64,000 nt of DNA from an uncultured Clostridia bacterium (GTDB lineage Bacteria; Bacillota; Clostridia; Oscillospirales; Oscillospiraceae). The stretch lies in NCBI GenBank assembly GCA_945876285.1, contig CAMCNO010000001.1, positions 1 through 64,000 on the forward strand, given 5' to 3'. Position 1 is the stretch's first letter. Each line of letters opens with the position of its first letter. The notes beneath the pieces are model-generated. The model saw only the letters and a program-made list of their open reading frames with translations. It made no database searches and had not been told where the DNA came from. This document shows positions 7,216-14,984 of this stretch, piece by piece. The position numbers were made by a program, and so were the translations under genes.

Positions 7216-7605
7216 ATGGAGTTGACATCACGGGTGACGGCGCTGTGCGTCGTGGGGGCCATTTTGGCTCTGGTGCTGAAAAAGACGAGCCCGGAGCAGG
7301 CTTTGCTGCTGGTGCTGTGTTCCGTTGTCGCGGGGCTGGCCCTGCTGGCGGATGGGCTGGGAGAGCTGGTGAGTTTTCTGCGGGAGCTGGGGGAACGGAG
7401 CGGCATCTCGGAGACGCTGTTTGTTCCCTTGTACAAAACGGTTGGCATCAGTCTGGTGGTAAAGGTAGGCGGCGACCTGTGCCGGGACGCGGGAGGCGCT
7501 GCTCTGGCGTCTGTGGTGGAGACAGCGGGAGCGGTATGCGCCCTTCTTGCCGCCATGCCCTTGCTGCGGAGGGTGCTGGAGCTGCTGATGGAGCTGATGG
7601 GATGA
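7216..7605 (+). CDS. spoIIIAD: Stage III sporulation protein AD
   Basis: A 129-aa polytopic membrane protein with about three or four helices (residues 7-22, 31-46, 75-95 and 98-118), matching SpoIIIAD in size and place. Its start lies 2 nt after the spoIIIAC stop, and its stop overlaps the spoIIIAE start in ATGA, implying translational coupling. It is homologous to AC, and both resemble secretion-system membrane parts. Confidence 0.92.
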   Translation: MELTSRVTALCVVGAILALVLKKTSPEQALLLVLCSVVAGLALLADGLGELVSFLRELGERSGISETLFVPLYKTVGISLVVKVGGDLCRDAGGAALASVVETAGAVCALLAAMPLLRRVLELLMELMG

Positions 7606-8681
7606 AACGACTGCTTTGTTTTCTGGTGGCGGTGCTGGCGCTGACGGTAGGCGCCTGGGCTTCTGACCTGCCGAAAGACCTGACTCGGGCGATGCCGAAA
7701 CAGGCGGAGGAGCTGCTGCGGGACGAGGACTTCTCCGGCACGGAGGGATTTAGCGGTGGTATCTCGTCCCTGCTGGAAAAGGTGAGCGGTCAGATCGGGA
7801 CCATTCTGCACCAGCGGGTGCGGGGGACGGCGTCCATTCTGCTGGTGGTCATTCTCTGCGGTGTGGTGGAGGGTTTTCGTGCAGGGGCGGAGGGGGGAAA
7901 GACAGCACTGTTCCTGCCCATGGCGGGGGCGCTGTCCGTGACGCTTCTGACCGCTGGGAGCCTGGATAGTCTCATCGGGTTGGGTGCGGAGACAATCGGC
8001 GAGCTGGACACTTTCTCCAAGGCCCTGCTGCCTACTCTGGCGGCAGCCATGGCGGCCTCGGGACAGGTGAGCACCGCCGCGTTCCAGCAGGTGACCACCG
8101 TGTTTCTGGTGGACCTGCTGATCAACCTGATTGACGGCCTGCTGATGCCCATGGTATACCTCTATATCGGCGTCCTCACTGCGTCATCCTGCCTGCCGGA
8201 GGGGCGCCTGACAGCGCTGGCGGATGGACTGAAAAAAGTGGTAACATGGCTGCTGACCACGGCTTTGCTGGCCTTTACCGTGTATCTGTCCGTCGCCCGG
8301 ATAATCTCCGGCTCCGTCGACGGCGCCACGGTAAAAGTGGCCAAAGCTACCGTGTCCAGCGTGGTGCCGGTGGTGGGAAGTATCATCGCCGAGGTGTCGG
8401 AAACGGTGTTGGCGGGAGCGGGGATGCTGAAAAACACCATCGGCGTGTTTGGGATGCTGGCGATCCTGGCAGCCTGTGCTTACCCCTTTTTGCAGCTTGG
8501 CATCCAGTATCTTCTCTACAAGCTGACGGCTTTTCTGGCTGGGGCAGTGGGAGCGCCTGGACTGTGTAAGCTGATCGATGGTTTGGGCGGTGCTTTCGGC
8601 CTAGTATTGGGTATGACGGGGAGCTGCGCGGTGCTGCTTTTGGTCTCCATACTATCCTCCGTAGCGGCGGTGGTGCCATGA
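7602..8681 (+). CDS. spoIIIAE: Stage III sporulation protein AE
   Basis: A 359-aa integral membrane protein with a cleavable-looking signal (MKRLLCFLVAVLALTVGAWA), an extracytoplasmic helix-rich part (about 20-75), and then six or more membrane helices to the C-terminus. It is the largest membrane part of the SpoIIIA channel, with some likeness to permease folds. ATG 7602 is in an ATGA overlap with spoIIIAD. A longer open frame from 7182 exists but would run through spoIIIAD and has no RBS. Confidence 0.93.
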   Translation: MKRLLCFLVAVLALTVGAWASDLPKDLTRAMPKQAEELLRDEDFSGTEGFSGGISSLLEKVSGQIGTILHQRVRGTASILLVVILCGVVEGFRAGAEGGKTALFLPMAGALSVTLLTAGSLDSLIGLGAETIGELDTFSKALLPTLAAAMAASGQVSTAAFQQVTTVFLVDLLINLIDGLLMPMVYLYIGVLTASSCLPEGRLTALADGLKKVVTWLLTTALLAFTVYLSVARIISGSVDGATVKVAKATVSSVVPVVGSIIAEVSETVLAGAGMLKNTIGVFGMLAILAACAYPFLQLGIQYLLYKLTAFLAGAVGAPGLCKLIDGLGGAFGLVLGMTGSCAVLLLVSILSSVAAVVP

Positions 8682-9157
8682 TCGGGGCGCTGCGGGAATG
8701 GCTCACCTCCATCGTGGTGGTGACGCTGCTGCTGTCTTTGGCCCAAACCTTAGTTCCGGAGGGAAGCATCCGCCGGGTGGCCTCCTTTGTCGGAGGGCTT
8801 ATTCTGTTGGCCGTGCTGCTGCGTCCGGTGCTGGGTACGGACCTGGAGTGTCTGCGGCTGGACCTGGATGGCTATGAGCGGGCGCTTCAGGAGGCCCGGC
8901 AGGAGCTGGCGTCCTCCAGTGAAACAGAGCTGACGGAACGTATAGAGGAGCGGACAGCCGCATATATATCGGACAAAGCGGATGCCCTGGGGCTGGAAGT
9001 AACGGTCCGGGTGGAGGCGGCAGCAGGGCCGAACGGCGTCACCCTGCCGGAGAAAGCGGAGCTCACGGGGGCCTACTCCCAGGAACTGGCGGACTTCATG
9101 GCCCGGGAACTGGGCATCCCGGCGGAGAGGCAGGTTTGGCATGACAGGAAAAACTGA
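8678..9157 (+). CDS. spoIIIAF: Stage III sporulation protein AF
   Basis: A 159-aa protein with two N-terminal membrane helices (about 10-27 and 34-51) and an extracytoplasmic C-terminal domain. That domain begins with a helix rich in Glu (ERALQEARQELASSSETELT) and ends in the ring-building-like fold reported for AF, AG and AH. The start overlaps spoIIIAE by 4 nt (ATGA), and the end overlaps spoIIIAG by 17 nt. Confidence 0.9.
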   Translation: MIGALREWLTSIVVVTLLLSLAQTLVPEGSIRRVASFVGGLILLAVLLRPVLGTDLECLRLDLDGYERALQEARQELASSSETELTERIEERTAAYISDKADALGLEVTVRVEAAAGPNGVTLPEKAELTGAYSQELADFMARELGIPAERQVWHDRKN

Positions 9158-9650
9158 AGGAGTGCGAAAGCTATGGGACAGGTACAAGTACGCGGCGCTG
9201 GTGGTGCTGATCGGCGCAGGGCTGCTGTTATGGCCGAGTGGGAAAGGCGGTACGGAGACGACCCTGCGGCAGCAGAGCAGTACAGAGGAGACACGGGACA
9301 TCCAGGCGGAGATGGAGGATATTCTTGGCACCATGATTGGAGTGGGACAGGTGAAAGTGATGCTGACGGTGGATTCCGATGGCGAGCGGCAGCTGGCTCA
9401 GGACACGGAGCTGACATACAGCGGCAGCGTCGAGTCGCCGGAGGACTATTCCCGCAGGTCCGAGACCGTTTTGACGGATGGAGACGGAGACGGGACAGTG
9501 GTGACCCGGACCCTGTATCCGACGTACCGGGGAGCTCTGGTGGTCTGTCAGGGCGGAGACCGGGCGGACGTCCGGCTGGCGGTGACAGAGGCGGTAGCAT
9601 CTCTCACAGGGCTGAGCGCAGACCGCATCACAGTGGCAAAATGGCAGTGA
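9141..9650 (+). CDS. spoIIIAG: Stage III sporulation protein AG
   Basis: A 169-aa single-pass protein with a membrane helix at about 16-33 (YAALVVLIGAGLLLW) and an intermembrane-space domain with the ring-building motif (MIGVGQVKVMLTVDSDGE, then LYPTYRGALVVCQGGD and VTEAVASLTGL). In B. subtilis SpoIIIAG forms a 30-mer ring that makes the channel in the septal space. ATG 9141 overlaps spoIIIAF; its RBS is weak, which fits coupled translation. Confidence 0.92.
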   Translation: MTGKTEGVRKLWDRYKYAALVVLIGAGLLLWPSGKGGTETTLRQQSSTEETRDIQAEMEDILGTMIGVGQVKVMLTVDSDGERQLAQDTELTYSGSVESPEDYSRRSETVLTDGDGDGTVVTRTLYPTYRGALVVCQGGDRADVRLAVTEAVASLTGLSADRITVAKWQ

Positions 9651-9670
9651 TTGTTTGGAGGAGGAAGAAC

Positions 9671-10234
9671 ATGAACGCGAAATGGAAGCGGAATACGGTG
9701 ATAGCCACCATGGCGGTGCTGGTGTGCGCGGCGGTGGCGCTGAACTGGAAATTCTCCGGCCAGGAGGCGGTGAAGGACGCGGAGGAGACAGGCACAAAAA
9801 TCCTGGGTGAGGCCACTCTGGTCTCCGGTAAGGAGGACGGCGCGGCGGAGACCGTGGACGAGACGGCGGTCTACACCGGCTCAGACTACTTTGCCTCCGC
9901 CAGGTTGACCCGGCAGCAGGCCCGTGACAACGCCATCAACCTGCTACAGGAGGCCGCGGAGCAGGAAAACGCGGACCAGTCGGTCATCAATGAGGCCAGC
10001 CAGGGCATCCAGGTGCTGGCGTCCTACACCATGAAGGAGGCTCAGGTGGAGAACCTGGTCACCGCCAAGGGCTACAAGGAATGTGTGGCGTTCATGGGGG
10101 ACGACGGTATCAGCGTGGTGGTGTCCACCGACAGCGGCGAGCTGACGGAGGCTGATGTGGCGAAGATCACAGACATCGCCGTGTCGGAGACAGGATTGGC
10201 TGTATCCGATGTAAAAATCATGGCGGCAAATTAG
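9671..10234 (+). CDS. spoIIIAH: Stage III sporulation protein AH
   Basis: A 187-aa single-pass protein with a membrane helix at about 9-26 and an extracytoplasmic YscJ/FliF-like domain. It has the conserved family segment SDYFASARLTRQQARDNA (about 76-93) and an EIAVSETGL-type end (TDIAVSETGLAVSDVKIM). SpoIIIAH is the mother-cell partner that binds forespore SpoIIQ across the septum. ATG 9671 follows GGAGGAGGAAG. It is last in the spoIIIA operon, with no clear terminator before the next promoter. Confidence 0.93.
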   Translation: MNAKWKRNTVIATMAVLVCAAVALNWKFSGQEAVKDAEETGTKILGEATLVSGKEDGAAETVDETAVYTGSDYFASARLTRQQARDNAINLLQEAAEQENADQSVINEASQGIQVLASYTMKEAQVENLVTAKGYKECVAFMGDDGISVVVSTDSGELTEADVAKITDIAVSETGLAVSDVKIMAAN

Positions 10235-10237
10235 CTG

Positions 10238-10266
10238 TTGTAATTTTCCGCATATCATGGTAAAAT
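10238..10266 (+). promoter_or_regulatory. Sigma-A promoter before asp23-nusB
   Basis: TTGTAA (10238-10243), 17 nt, then TAAAAT (10261-10266) with an extended TGG just before the -10. It lets the housekeeping block be expressed in vegetative cells independently of spoIIIA. Confidence 0.6.
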
Positions 10267-10322
10267 ATCAATCCAGAATGATGAAAATACGGCCCAGGAT
10301 ACCAAGGATAAGGAGAATCACA

Positions 10323-10700
10323 ATGGCTGATAGCAAGGAATACATGACGCTGCCGGAGGAAAACGGAAGCATCAACATCTCGGAGGAAGTCATCGCCGCC
10401 ATCGCCGTGGGCGCTGTCCGCGAGGTGGAGGGCGTGTCCGGCATGATGACCAGCATGGGCAACAGCGTTACCGATCTGGTGAATAACCGCAAGAACGCCC
10501 AGAAGGGCGCCAAGGGCGTGAAGATCGACATGACCGGCACGGCTCTGGCCCTGGATCTGTACCTGACGGTGCAGTATGGCCACGCCATCCCCGAGGTAGC
10601 GGAAAACGCCCAGAAGGCCGTTGCCTCCGCCGTGGAAGCCATGACCGGCTGTCCGGTGGGCACTGTCAATATCCATGTGGGCGGCGTGACCCTGGCCTGA
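10323..10700 (+). CDS. Asp23/Gls24 family protein (YqhY-like)
   Basis: A 125-aa Asp23/Gls24 envelope-stress-response family protein. Landmarks are GSINISEEVIAAIAVGAVREVEG and the C-terminal IHVGGVTLA. The place between spoIIIA and nusB matches B. subtilis yqhY, which sits next to accBC and is linked to control of acetyl-CoA carboxylase; accBC are absent here. ATG 10323 has a strong AAGGAG; an upstream in-frame ATG (10257) lies before the RBS. It is probably cotranscribed with nusB, 42 nt downstream. Confidence 0.9.
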   Translation: MADSKEYMTLPEENGSINISEEVIAAIAVGAVREVEGVSGMMTSMGNSVTDLVNNRKNAQKGAKGVKIDMTGTALALDLYLTVQYGHAIPEVAENAQKAVASAVEAMTGCPVGTVNIHVGGVTLA

Positions 10701-10742
10701 TGGCCAAACGTGTGAACGAGAGAGAAAAGGAAGAATTGCTGT

Positions 10743-11192
10743 ATGGTACGGAATACCGCGCGGGAGATCGCGATCCATCTTTCCTATGAGCTGAGCTTCA
10801 CGGACAAGACTGTTGACGAGCTGCTGGACGAGCGGCTGACGGCGGATACCTTCGCCACCCTGGCGGAGGAGGATGCCATTTACGCCGAGGCGCCCAATGC
10901 CAAACAGGCGGAGTATATCCGCCGCCTGGTAAAAGGCGTGGAGGAGCACGCGGCGGAGCTGGACGGCTATATTGCCAAGTACGCCAAGGGCTGGAGCTTT
11001 GCCCGTATCCCTCTGGTGGCTTCCGCCATCATGCGGGTGGCCATGTACGAGATCTTGTATATGCCGGATATCCCCAATGGCGCCGCCATCAACGAGGCAG
11101 TGGAGATCGCCAAGAAGTATGAGACGCCGGAGACGGTGAAGTTCATCAACGGCATCCTGGGCAGCTTTGTGCGGCAGGAAGTCGGCGAATAA
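10743..11192 (+). CDS. nusB: Transcription antitermination protein NusB
   Basis: A 149-aa all-helical NusB, an RNA-binding factor that with NusE (S10) sits on boxA of rRNA leaders and promotes antitermination. The family end is clear: NEAVEIAKKYETPETVKFIN, then GILGSF. The N-terminus (ARE-IAIHLSYELSF) has the usual helix but lacks the long Arg-rich start seen in some homologues. AAGGAAG lies 11 nt upstream. A terminator follows, so xseA has at least partly separate expression. Confidence 0.93.
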   Translation: MVRNTAREIAIHLSYELSFTDKTVDELLDERLTADTFATLAEEDAIYAEAPNAKQAEYIRRLVKGVEEHAAELDGYIAKYAKGWSFARIPLVASAIMRVAMYEILYMPDIPNGAAINEAVEIAKKYETPETVKFINGILGSFVRQEVGE

Positions 11193-11198
11193 GACAAC

Positions 11199-11244
11199 GG
11201 CAGAGCGGGGCAGGGGGCAAGACCCCGTCCGGCTCTGCCTTTTT
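11199..11244 (+). terminator. Rho-independent terminator between nusB and xseA
   Basis: GGCAGAGC (11199-11206) pairs with GCTCTGCC (11232-11239), followed by TTTTT. The loop region contains a second GGGG/CCCC pairing. It may attenuate rather than fully separate xseA from nusB. Confidence 0.8.
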
Positions 11245-11282
11245 GTTCCCGAAAGGGGACGACCCCTCAAAGGAGGTATCCA

Positions 11283-12485
11283 ATGGAACAGCACATCTTC
11301 GGCGTTACCGAAGTCAACGAACTGGTCAAGCTCCTGCTGGACAATGAGCCCATGCTCCAGAATATCTGCGTCCGGGGTGAGCTGTCCAATTATAAAATGT
11401 ACCCCTCCGGGCACCACTATTTCTCATTGAAAGACCAGGAGGGCGCCATCCGCTGTGTCATGTTCAAGGGCAGCGCCATGCGCCTCCGGTTCCGCCCCGA
11501 AAACGGTATGAAGGTGGTGGTGACAGGCCGGGTCACCGTTTTCCCACGGGACGGCGCCTACCAGCTCTACTGCAATACCATGACCCCGGAGGGCGTGGGC
11601 GACCTGGCGGTGGCCTTTGAGCAGTTGAAGGCCAAGCTGTATGCCGAGGGCCTGTTTGACCCCGCCCACAAAAAGCCCCTGCCCGCCTACCCGGAGAAAA
11701 TCGCTGTCGTGACTTCTTCGGCGGGGGCGGCGGTTCACGACATGATCCGCATTCTCCGCCGCCGTTATCCCATTGCGAAAGTCATCCTGCTGCCCGTCCG
11801 GGTGCAGGGCGTGGAGGCCCCGCCTGAGATCGCCGGGGCGATCCGCTACGCGGATAAGTGGAAAATTGGAGATGTCATTATCACCGGCCGGGGCGGCGGC
11901 TCCATGGAGGACCTGTGGGCCTTCAACGACGAGCGGGTGGCCCGGGCCATTTATAACTGCGAGACCCCGGTCATTTCCGCTGTGGGCCATGAGCCGGATG
12001 TGACGATTTCGGACTTTGTTGCGGACGCCCGTGCCAGCACGCCCTCCAACGCGGCGGAAATTGCCGTCCCGGACCAGGTGGAGCTGCTGCGGTGGCTCCG
12101 GGGCGCCGGGGAGCGGATGGAACAGAGTGAGACGGCCCGGCTGGAGGCCCTGCGCCGGCGGCTGGACACGCTGGCAGCGAAGCGGGTCATGACGGACCAG
12201 ATGGCCTATGTGCAGGACAAGCGGATGGAGCTGGTCCATGTCCAGCAGCGGCTGGGAGACCTGTCCGCCGGACTGCTGGCCCGGAAGCGGCAAAGCTTTG
12301 CCGCGCTGGCGGCGTCTCTGGACGCCATGAGCCCCTTAAAGGTCCTGGGCCGGGGGTACGCCATGGCCCAGAACAGCGAGGGGGAAGTACTGAAAAGCTA
12401 TCGGGGTGTGGCGCCCGGAGACCGGGTGTCCGTGACACTGGGAGAGGGCGGCTTTACCGCCAAAGTCGAGGAGGTACGAGCATGA
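11283..12485 (+). CDS. xseA: Exodeoxyribonuclease VII large subunit
   Basis: A 400-aa catalytic subunit of ExoVII, which degrades single-stranded DNA to oligonucleotides. The N-terminal OB-fold (about 1-100) has the typical VRGELSNYKMYPSGHHYFSL. The catalytic part carries AVVTSSAGAAVHDM, ITGRGGGSMEDLWAFNDE and SAVGHEPDVTISDFVADARA, followed by a coiled-coil C-terminus. AAAGGAGGT precedes the ATG by 6 nt. The stop overlaps xseB in ATGA. Confidence 0.97.
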   Translation: MEQHIFGVTEVNELVKLLLDNEPMLQNICVRGELSNYKMYPSGHHYFSLKDQEGAIRCVMFKGSAMRLRFRPENGMKVVVTGRVTVFPRDGAYQLYCNTMTPEGVGDLAVAFEQLKAKLYAEGLFDPAHKKPLPAYPEKIAVVTSSAGAAVHDMIRILRRRYPIAKVILLPVRVQGVEAPPEIAGAIRYADKWKIGDVIITGRGGGSMEDLWAFNDERVARAIYNCETPVISAVGHEPDVTISDFVADARASTPSNAAEIAVPDQVELLRWLRGAGERMEQSETARLEALRRRLDTLAAKRVMTDQMAYVQDKRMELVHVQQRLGDLSAGLLARKRQSFAALAASLDAMSPLKVLGRGYAMAQNSEGEVLKSYRGVAPGDRVSVTLGEGGFTAKVEEVRA

Positions 12486-12718
12486 GCGAAAAAAAGGCGA
12501 CATTTGAACAGCAGCTTGCCCGGCTGGAGGAGATCGTGGCGGCGCTGGAAAAGGGCGACGCCCAGTTGGCGGACTCTCTGGCCCTGTTTGAGGAGGGAAC
12601 AAAGCTGATCGCATCTTGTTCCAAGCAGTTAGACCAGGCGGAGCAGCAGGTGGTCAAGCTGATGAAGGGCGCTGACGGCGCTCCCGTGGAGCTGCCCTTT
12701 GAGGATAAGGAGGACTGA
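12482..12718 (+). CDS. xseB: Exodeoxyribonuclease VII small subunit
   Basis: A 78-aa helical hairpin protein with the family signature FEQQLARLEEIVAALEKGD, then L-DSLALFEEG. It binds the XseA coiled coil. It is translationally coupled to xseA (ATGA) and lies 5 nt before ispA. Confidence 0.96.
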   Translation: MSEKKATFEQQLARLEEIVAALEKGDAQLADSLALFEEGTKLIASCSKQLDQAEQQVVKLMKGADGAPVELPFEDKED

Positions 12719-12723
12719 GGCGC

Positions 12724-13602
12724 ATGGAGAAGCGTGAATTTGACACCCGGTACGGTGATTACCGCCAGGCGGTGGAGGAATATTTAAACGGTTTGTTTGC
12801 AGACAAGCCTCACTGGGCGGACCTGTATGAGTCCATGCGGTACAGCCTGCTGGCAGGCGGAAAGCGCATCCGTCCTGTATTGACCCTGGAGTTTGCCCGC
12901 CTTTCCGGAATGGACTGGAAGAAGGTTGTTCCCGTGGCCTGCGCCCTGGAGCTGGTGCATACCTATTCGCTGATCCATGATGACCTGCCCTGCATGGACG
13001 ACGATGACCTGCGCCGGGGAAAGCCCACCAACCATAAGGTTTTCGGAGAGACGATGGCAGTTCTGGCAGGTGACGCCCTCCAGCCGGAGGCGTTCCGCCT
13101 CATTCTGACGGCGCCCGGGATCGCCCCGGCGGAGCGGGCAGCCTGTGCCCTGATCCTGGCACAAGCTGCCGGAGCTGACGGTATGGTAGCGGGGCAGATT
13201 CTCGATACCCTCCATGCACCGAAAACGGAAGAAGAACTGAAAGAGGTAGACCATCTCAAGACCGGCGCGATGATCGCCGGCGCCTGCAAGCTGGGTGTTG
13301 CTGCTGCAGGCGGCAGTCCGGAACTGCTGGCTGCAGCGGAAGAATACGGATACCAGCTGGGGCTGGCCTTCCAAATTCGGGATGATATGCTGGATGTGAT
13401 CGGGAACGTCGACGAGTTCGGCAAGCCCATCGGCTCCGACAAGGAGGAGGGCAAGGTGACCTACGTGGACCTGTTCGGCATCGACGGCTGCGGTAAAAAG
13501 GTGCTGGACTGCACGGAAGCTGCCAAGGCGGCAGTCGCCCCGTTTGACGGCGGCGGCTTCCTGCGGACTCTGGCGGCCAGTCTGGCGGAGCGGAACAAAT
13601 AA
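12724..13602 (+). CDS. ispA: Polyprenyl (farnesyl) diphosphate synthase
   Basis: A 292-aa class I isoprenyl diphosphate synthase that condenses IPP with DMAPP/GPP to farnesyl diphosphate for quinone and undecaprenyl lipid synthesis. The first Asp-rich motif DDLPCMDDDD starts near residue 86 and the second (DDMLD) near 220. GGKRIRP near 41 is the IPP-binding segment. It is in operon with xseAB, and with dxs downstream makes a small isoprenoid cluster, the known context of OLE RNA. Chain length is inferred from family similarity. Confidence 0.95.
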   Translation: MEKREFDTRYGDYRQAVEEYLNGLFADKPHWADLYESMRYSLLAGGKRIRPVLTLEFARLSGMDWKKVVPVACALELVHTYSLIHDDLPCMDDDDLRRGKPTNHKVFGETMAVLAGDALQPEAFRLILTAPGIAPAERAACALILAQAAGADGMVAGQILDTLHAPKTEEELKEVDHLKTGAMIAGACKLGVAAAGGSPELLAAAEEYGYQLGLAFQIRDDMLDVIGNVDEFGKPIGSDKEEGKVTYVDLFGIDGCGKKVLDCTEAAKAAVAPFDGGGFLRTLAASLAERNK

Positions 13603-13615
13603 GACTAAAATCAGA

Positions 13616-13647
13616 AGCCGGAGAGGGAAGCCCTCTCCGGCTTTTTT
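13616..13647 (+). terminator. Strong terminator after ispA
   Basis: AGCCGGAGAGGG (13616-13627) and CCCTCTCCGGCT (13631-13642) form a perfect 12-bp stem with an AAG loop, then TTTTT. It separates the ispA transcript from the OLE RNA. Confidence 0.93.
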
Positions 13648-13688
13648 GCGGTACCCGAAAAATTCACAATTTGTATATACGGAATATG

Positions 13689-13717
13689 TTGTATATTTAT
13701 GTTTCCTGTGCTATACT
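13689..13717 (+). promoter_or_regulatory. Promoter of the OLE RNA
   Basis: TTGTAT (13689-13694), 17 nt, then TATACT (13712-13717). The predicted start about 7 nt on (near 13724) coincides with the first base of the 5' arm of the terminal helix of the RNA, which supports both calls. Confidence 0.65.
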
Positions 13718-13723
13718 AATCCT

Positions 13724-14379
13724 CGCTAAGCGGCGGCGCAGTATTCTAGTCAGATCTGCCGTTTCCTAGGGAGGGCCTAAAAATCCTCTGAAGGGCACAC
13801 CGATGAAACCTCTGGTGCCTGCTTGATACGCCCAGTTTTGGGTGGGTGCTGGGGGGAAGTGCGCCATGCGCGCTTGCGGACTCAGGGCGCTTTCCAATGG
13901 CATGGTTATCCCGACCCTGTTTCCGTGGAGACCTGTTCTTGTGCACAGTCGTACTCCCATCGTGGTATTTCCGAACTGTGTACGAAGCAGATGATGAACC
14001 TGCAATGCGGTGCATCGGTCCTGCGGGGCCGTAACGCTGTGTGCAGATGTAGCCTGCCTTGAGTGGGTATGGCGAATGAGAGGCCAGGCCGAATTTGCTC
14101 CCGGCCGGAGCGAGAGGCCCCCTGCTCTCTGAAACCATGGCTGCAAAAGAGGCTAAAGAAGCGGATGGACTGTGGTGGAAATCACCTAGGCTGTTCCATC
14201 GAGACAGAAAAGGGATTGCAGTGCGGACTAAGTGGCAATCGGGTAGCGTGTTCGGGCAACGACACGCCGCTGCGCCGAAGGGGGAACCGCCTCCATCGGC
14301 AACGAGGGGTGCGCCGCGGGGAAAACCAACCCGTACCTAAGCCGTAAGATTTACCTTTTTTGTCGCCGCCGGCTTAGCA
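13724..14379 (+). ncRNA. ole: OLE RNA (ornate, large, extremophilic RNA)
   Basis: A roughly 655-nt noncoding stretch with no supported ORF, many short GC-rich helices and its own promoter. It lies between ispA and oapA-dxs, the canonical OLE locus known from Bacillus halodurans, Thermoanaerobacter and others. The ends are complementary: GCTAAGCGGCGGCG (13725-13738) pairs with CGCCGCCGGCTTAGC (14364-14378) with one bulged G. Its protein partner OapA is the next gene. Known biology: OLE RNA forms a membrane-associated ribonucleoprotein with OapA (and OapB, OapC elsewhere) and is needed for tolerance to short-chain alcohols, cold and Mg2+ stress. Identification rests on size, location, partner gene and terminal pairing, not on a covariance-model search. 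Confidence 0.92.
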
Positions 14380-14414
14380 AATTCTGTATTTACCCTCATA
14401 TTGGAGGCGTTTAT

Positions 14415-14966
14415 TTGAAAAAAAACAAGAATCCCAAAGCGAAAAAAGAGACCTCCCAATACCGTTGGGCGACCACGGTCTTTTTGCTTGCGGTGGCTCT
14501 GTCCGCTGCGCTGAGCCTGGCCTCGGAATCCATGCTGAGCGGTGCGGGGGTAGTCGCCGCCCTTTTGATTTTGGGGGCGTTTATCGCCCTTGGCATCGTG
14601 TTCGATATTCTCGGCGTGGCCGTCACGGCGGCAGACCCCAGACCCTTTCACTCCATGGCGGCTCACAAGGAAAAGGGCGCCAAGGAGGCACTGACCCTTT
14701 TGCGGAATGCCAGCCAGGTCTCCAGCGTCTGCAACGATGTGGTGGGCGATATCTGCGGCATCGTCAGCGGAACCACTGCCGCTGTCATCGTGGTACGTCT
14801 CCAGGAGGCGCTGAGCCTGCGGTCCGTGTTGGTCTCTGTGGCTGTCACAGCTTTGATTTCCGGCCTGACCATCGGCGGCAAAGCCTTGGGTAAGACCTTT
14901 GCCATGAAGCAGAGCACGAAGGTCGTCTATTGGGCTGGACGGTTCCTGCATATTTTTCACCGCTGA
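14415..14966 (+). CDS. oapA: OLE-associated protein A
   Basis: A 183-aa membrane protein with a Lys-rich N-terminus (MKKNKNPKAKKE) and about four helices (18-37, 43-71, 105-125, 137-157). The family segment GIVFDILGVAVTAADPRPFH (about 60-79) resembles the DUF21/CNNM Mg2+-transporter membrane domain. OapA binds OLE RNA as a dimer and anchors it to the membrane. It starts with TTG at 14415, after TTGGAGG, only 36 nt past the end of OLE RNA, so RNA and protein may share a transcript. dxs follows 18 nt downstream. Confidence 0.93.
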   Translation: MKKNKNPKAKKETSQYRWATTVFLLAVALSAALSLASESMLSGAGVVAALLILGAFIALGIVFDILGVAVTAADPRPFHSMAAHKEKGAKEALTLLRNASQVSSVCNDVVGDICGIVSGTTAAVIVVRLQEALSLRSVLVSVAVTALISGLTIGGKALGKTFAMKQSTKVVYWAGRFLHIFHR

Positions 14967-14984
14967 AAGAGAAAGGCGAAAGCT

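Noticed and set aside
13746-14347. Frames of 60-130 codons inside the OLE RNA region
   Set aside because: No RBS, no family resemblance, and they overlap on both strands of a structured RNA.
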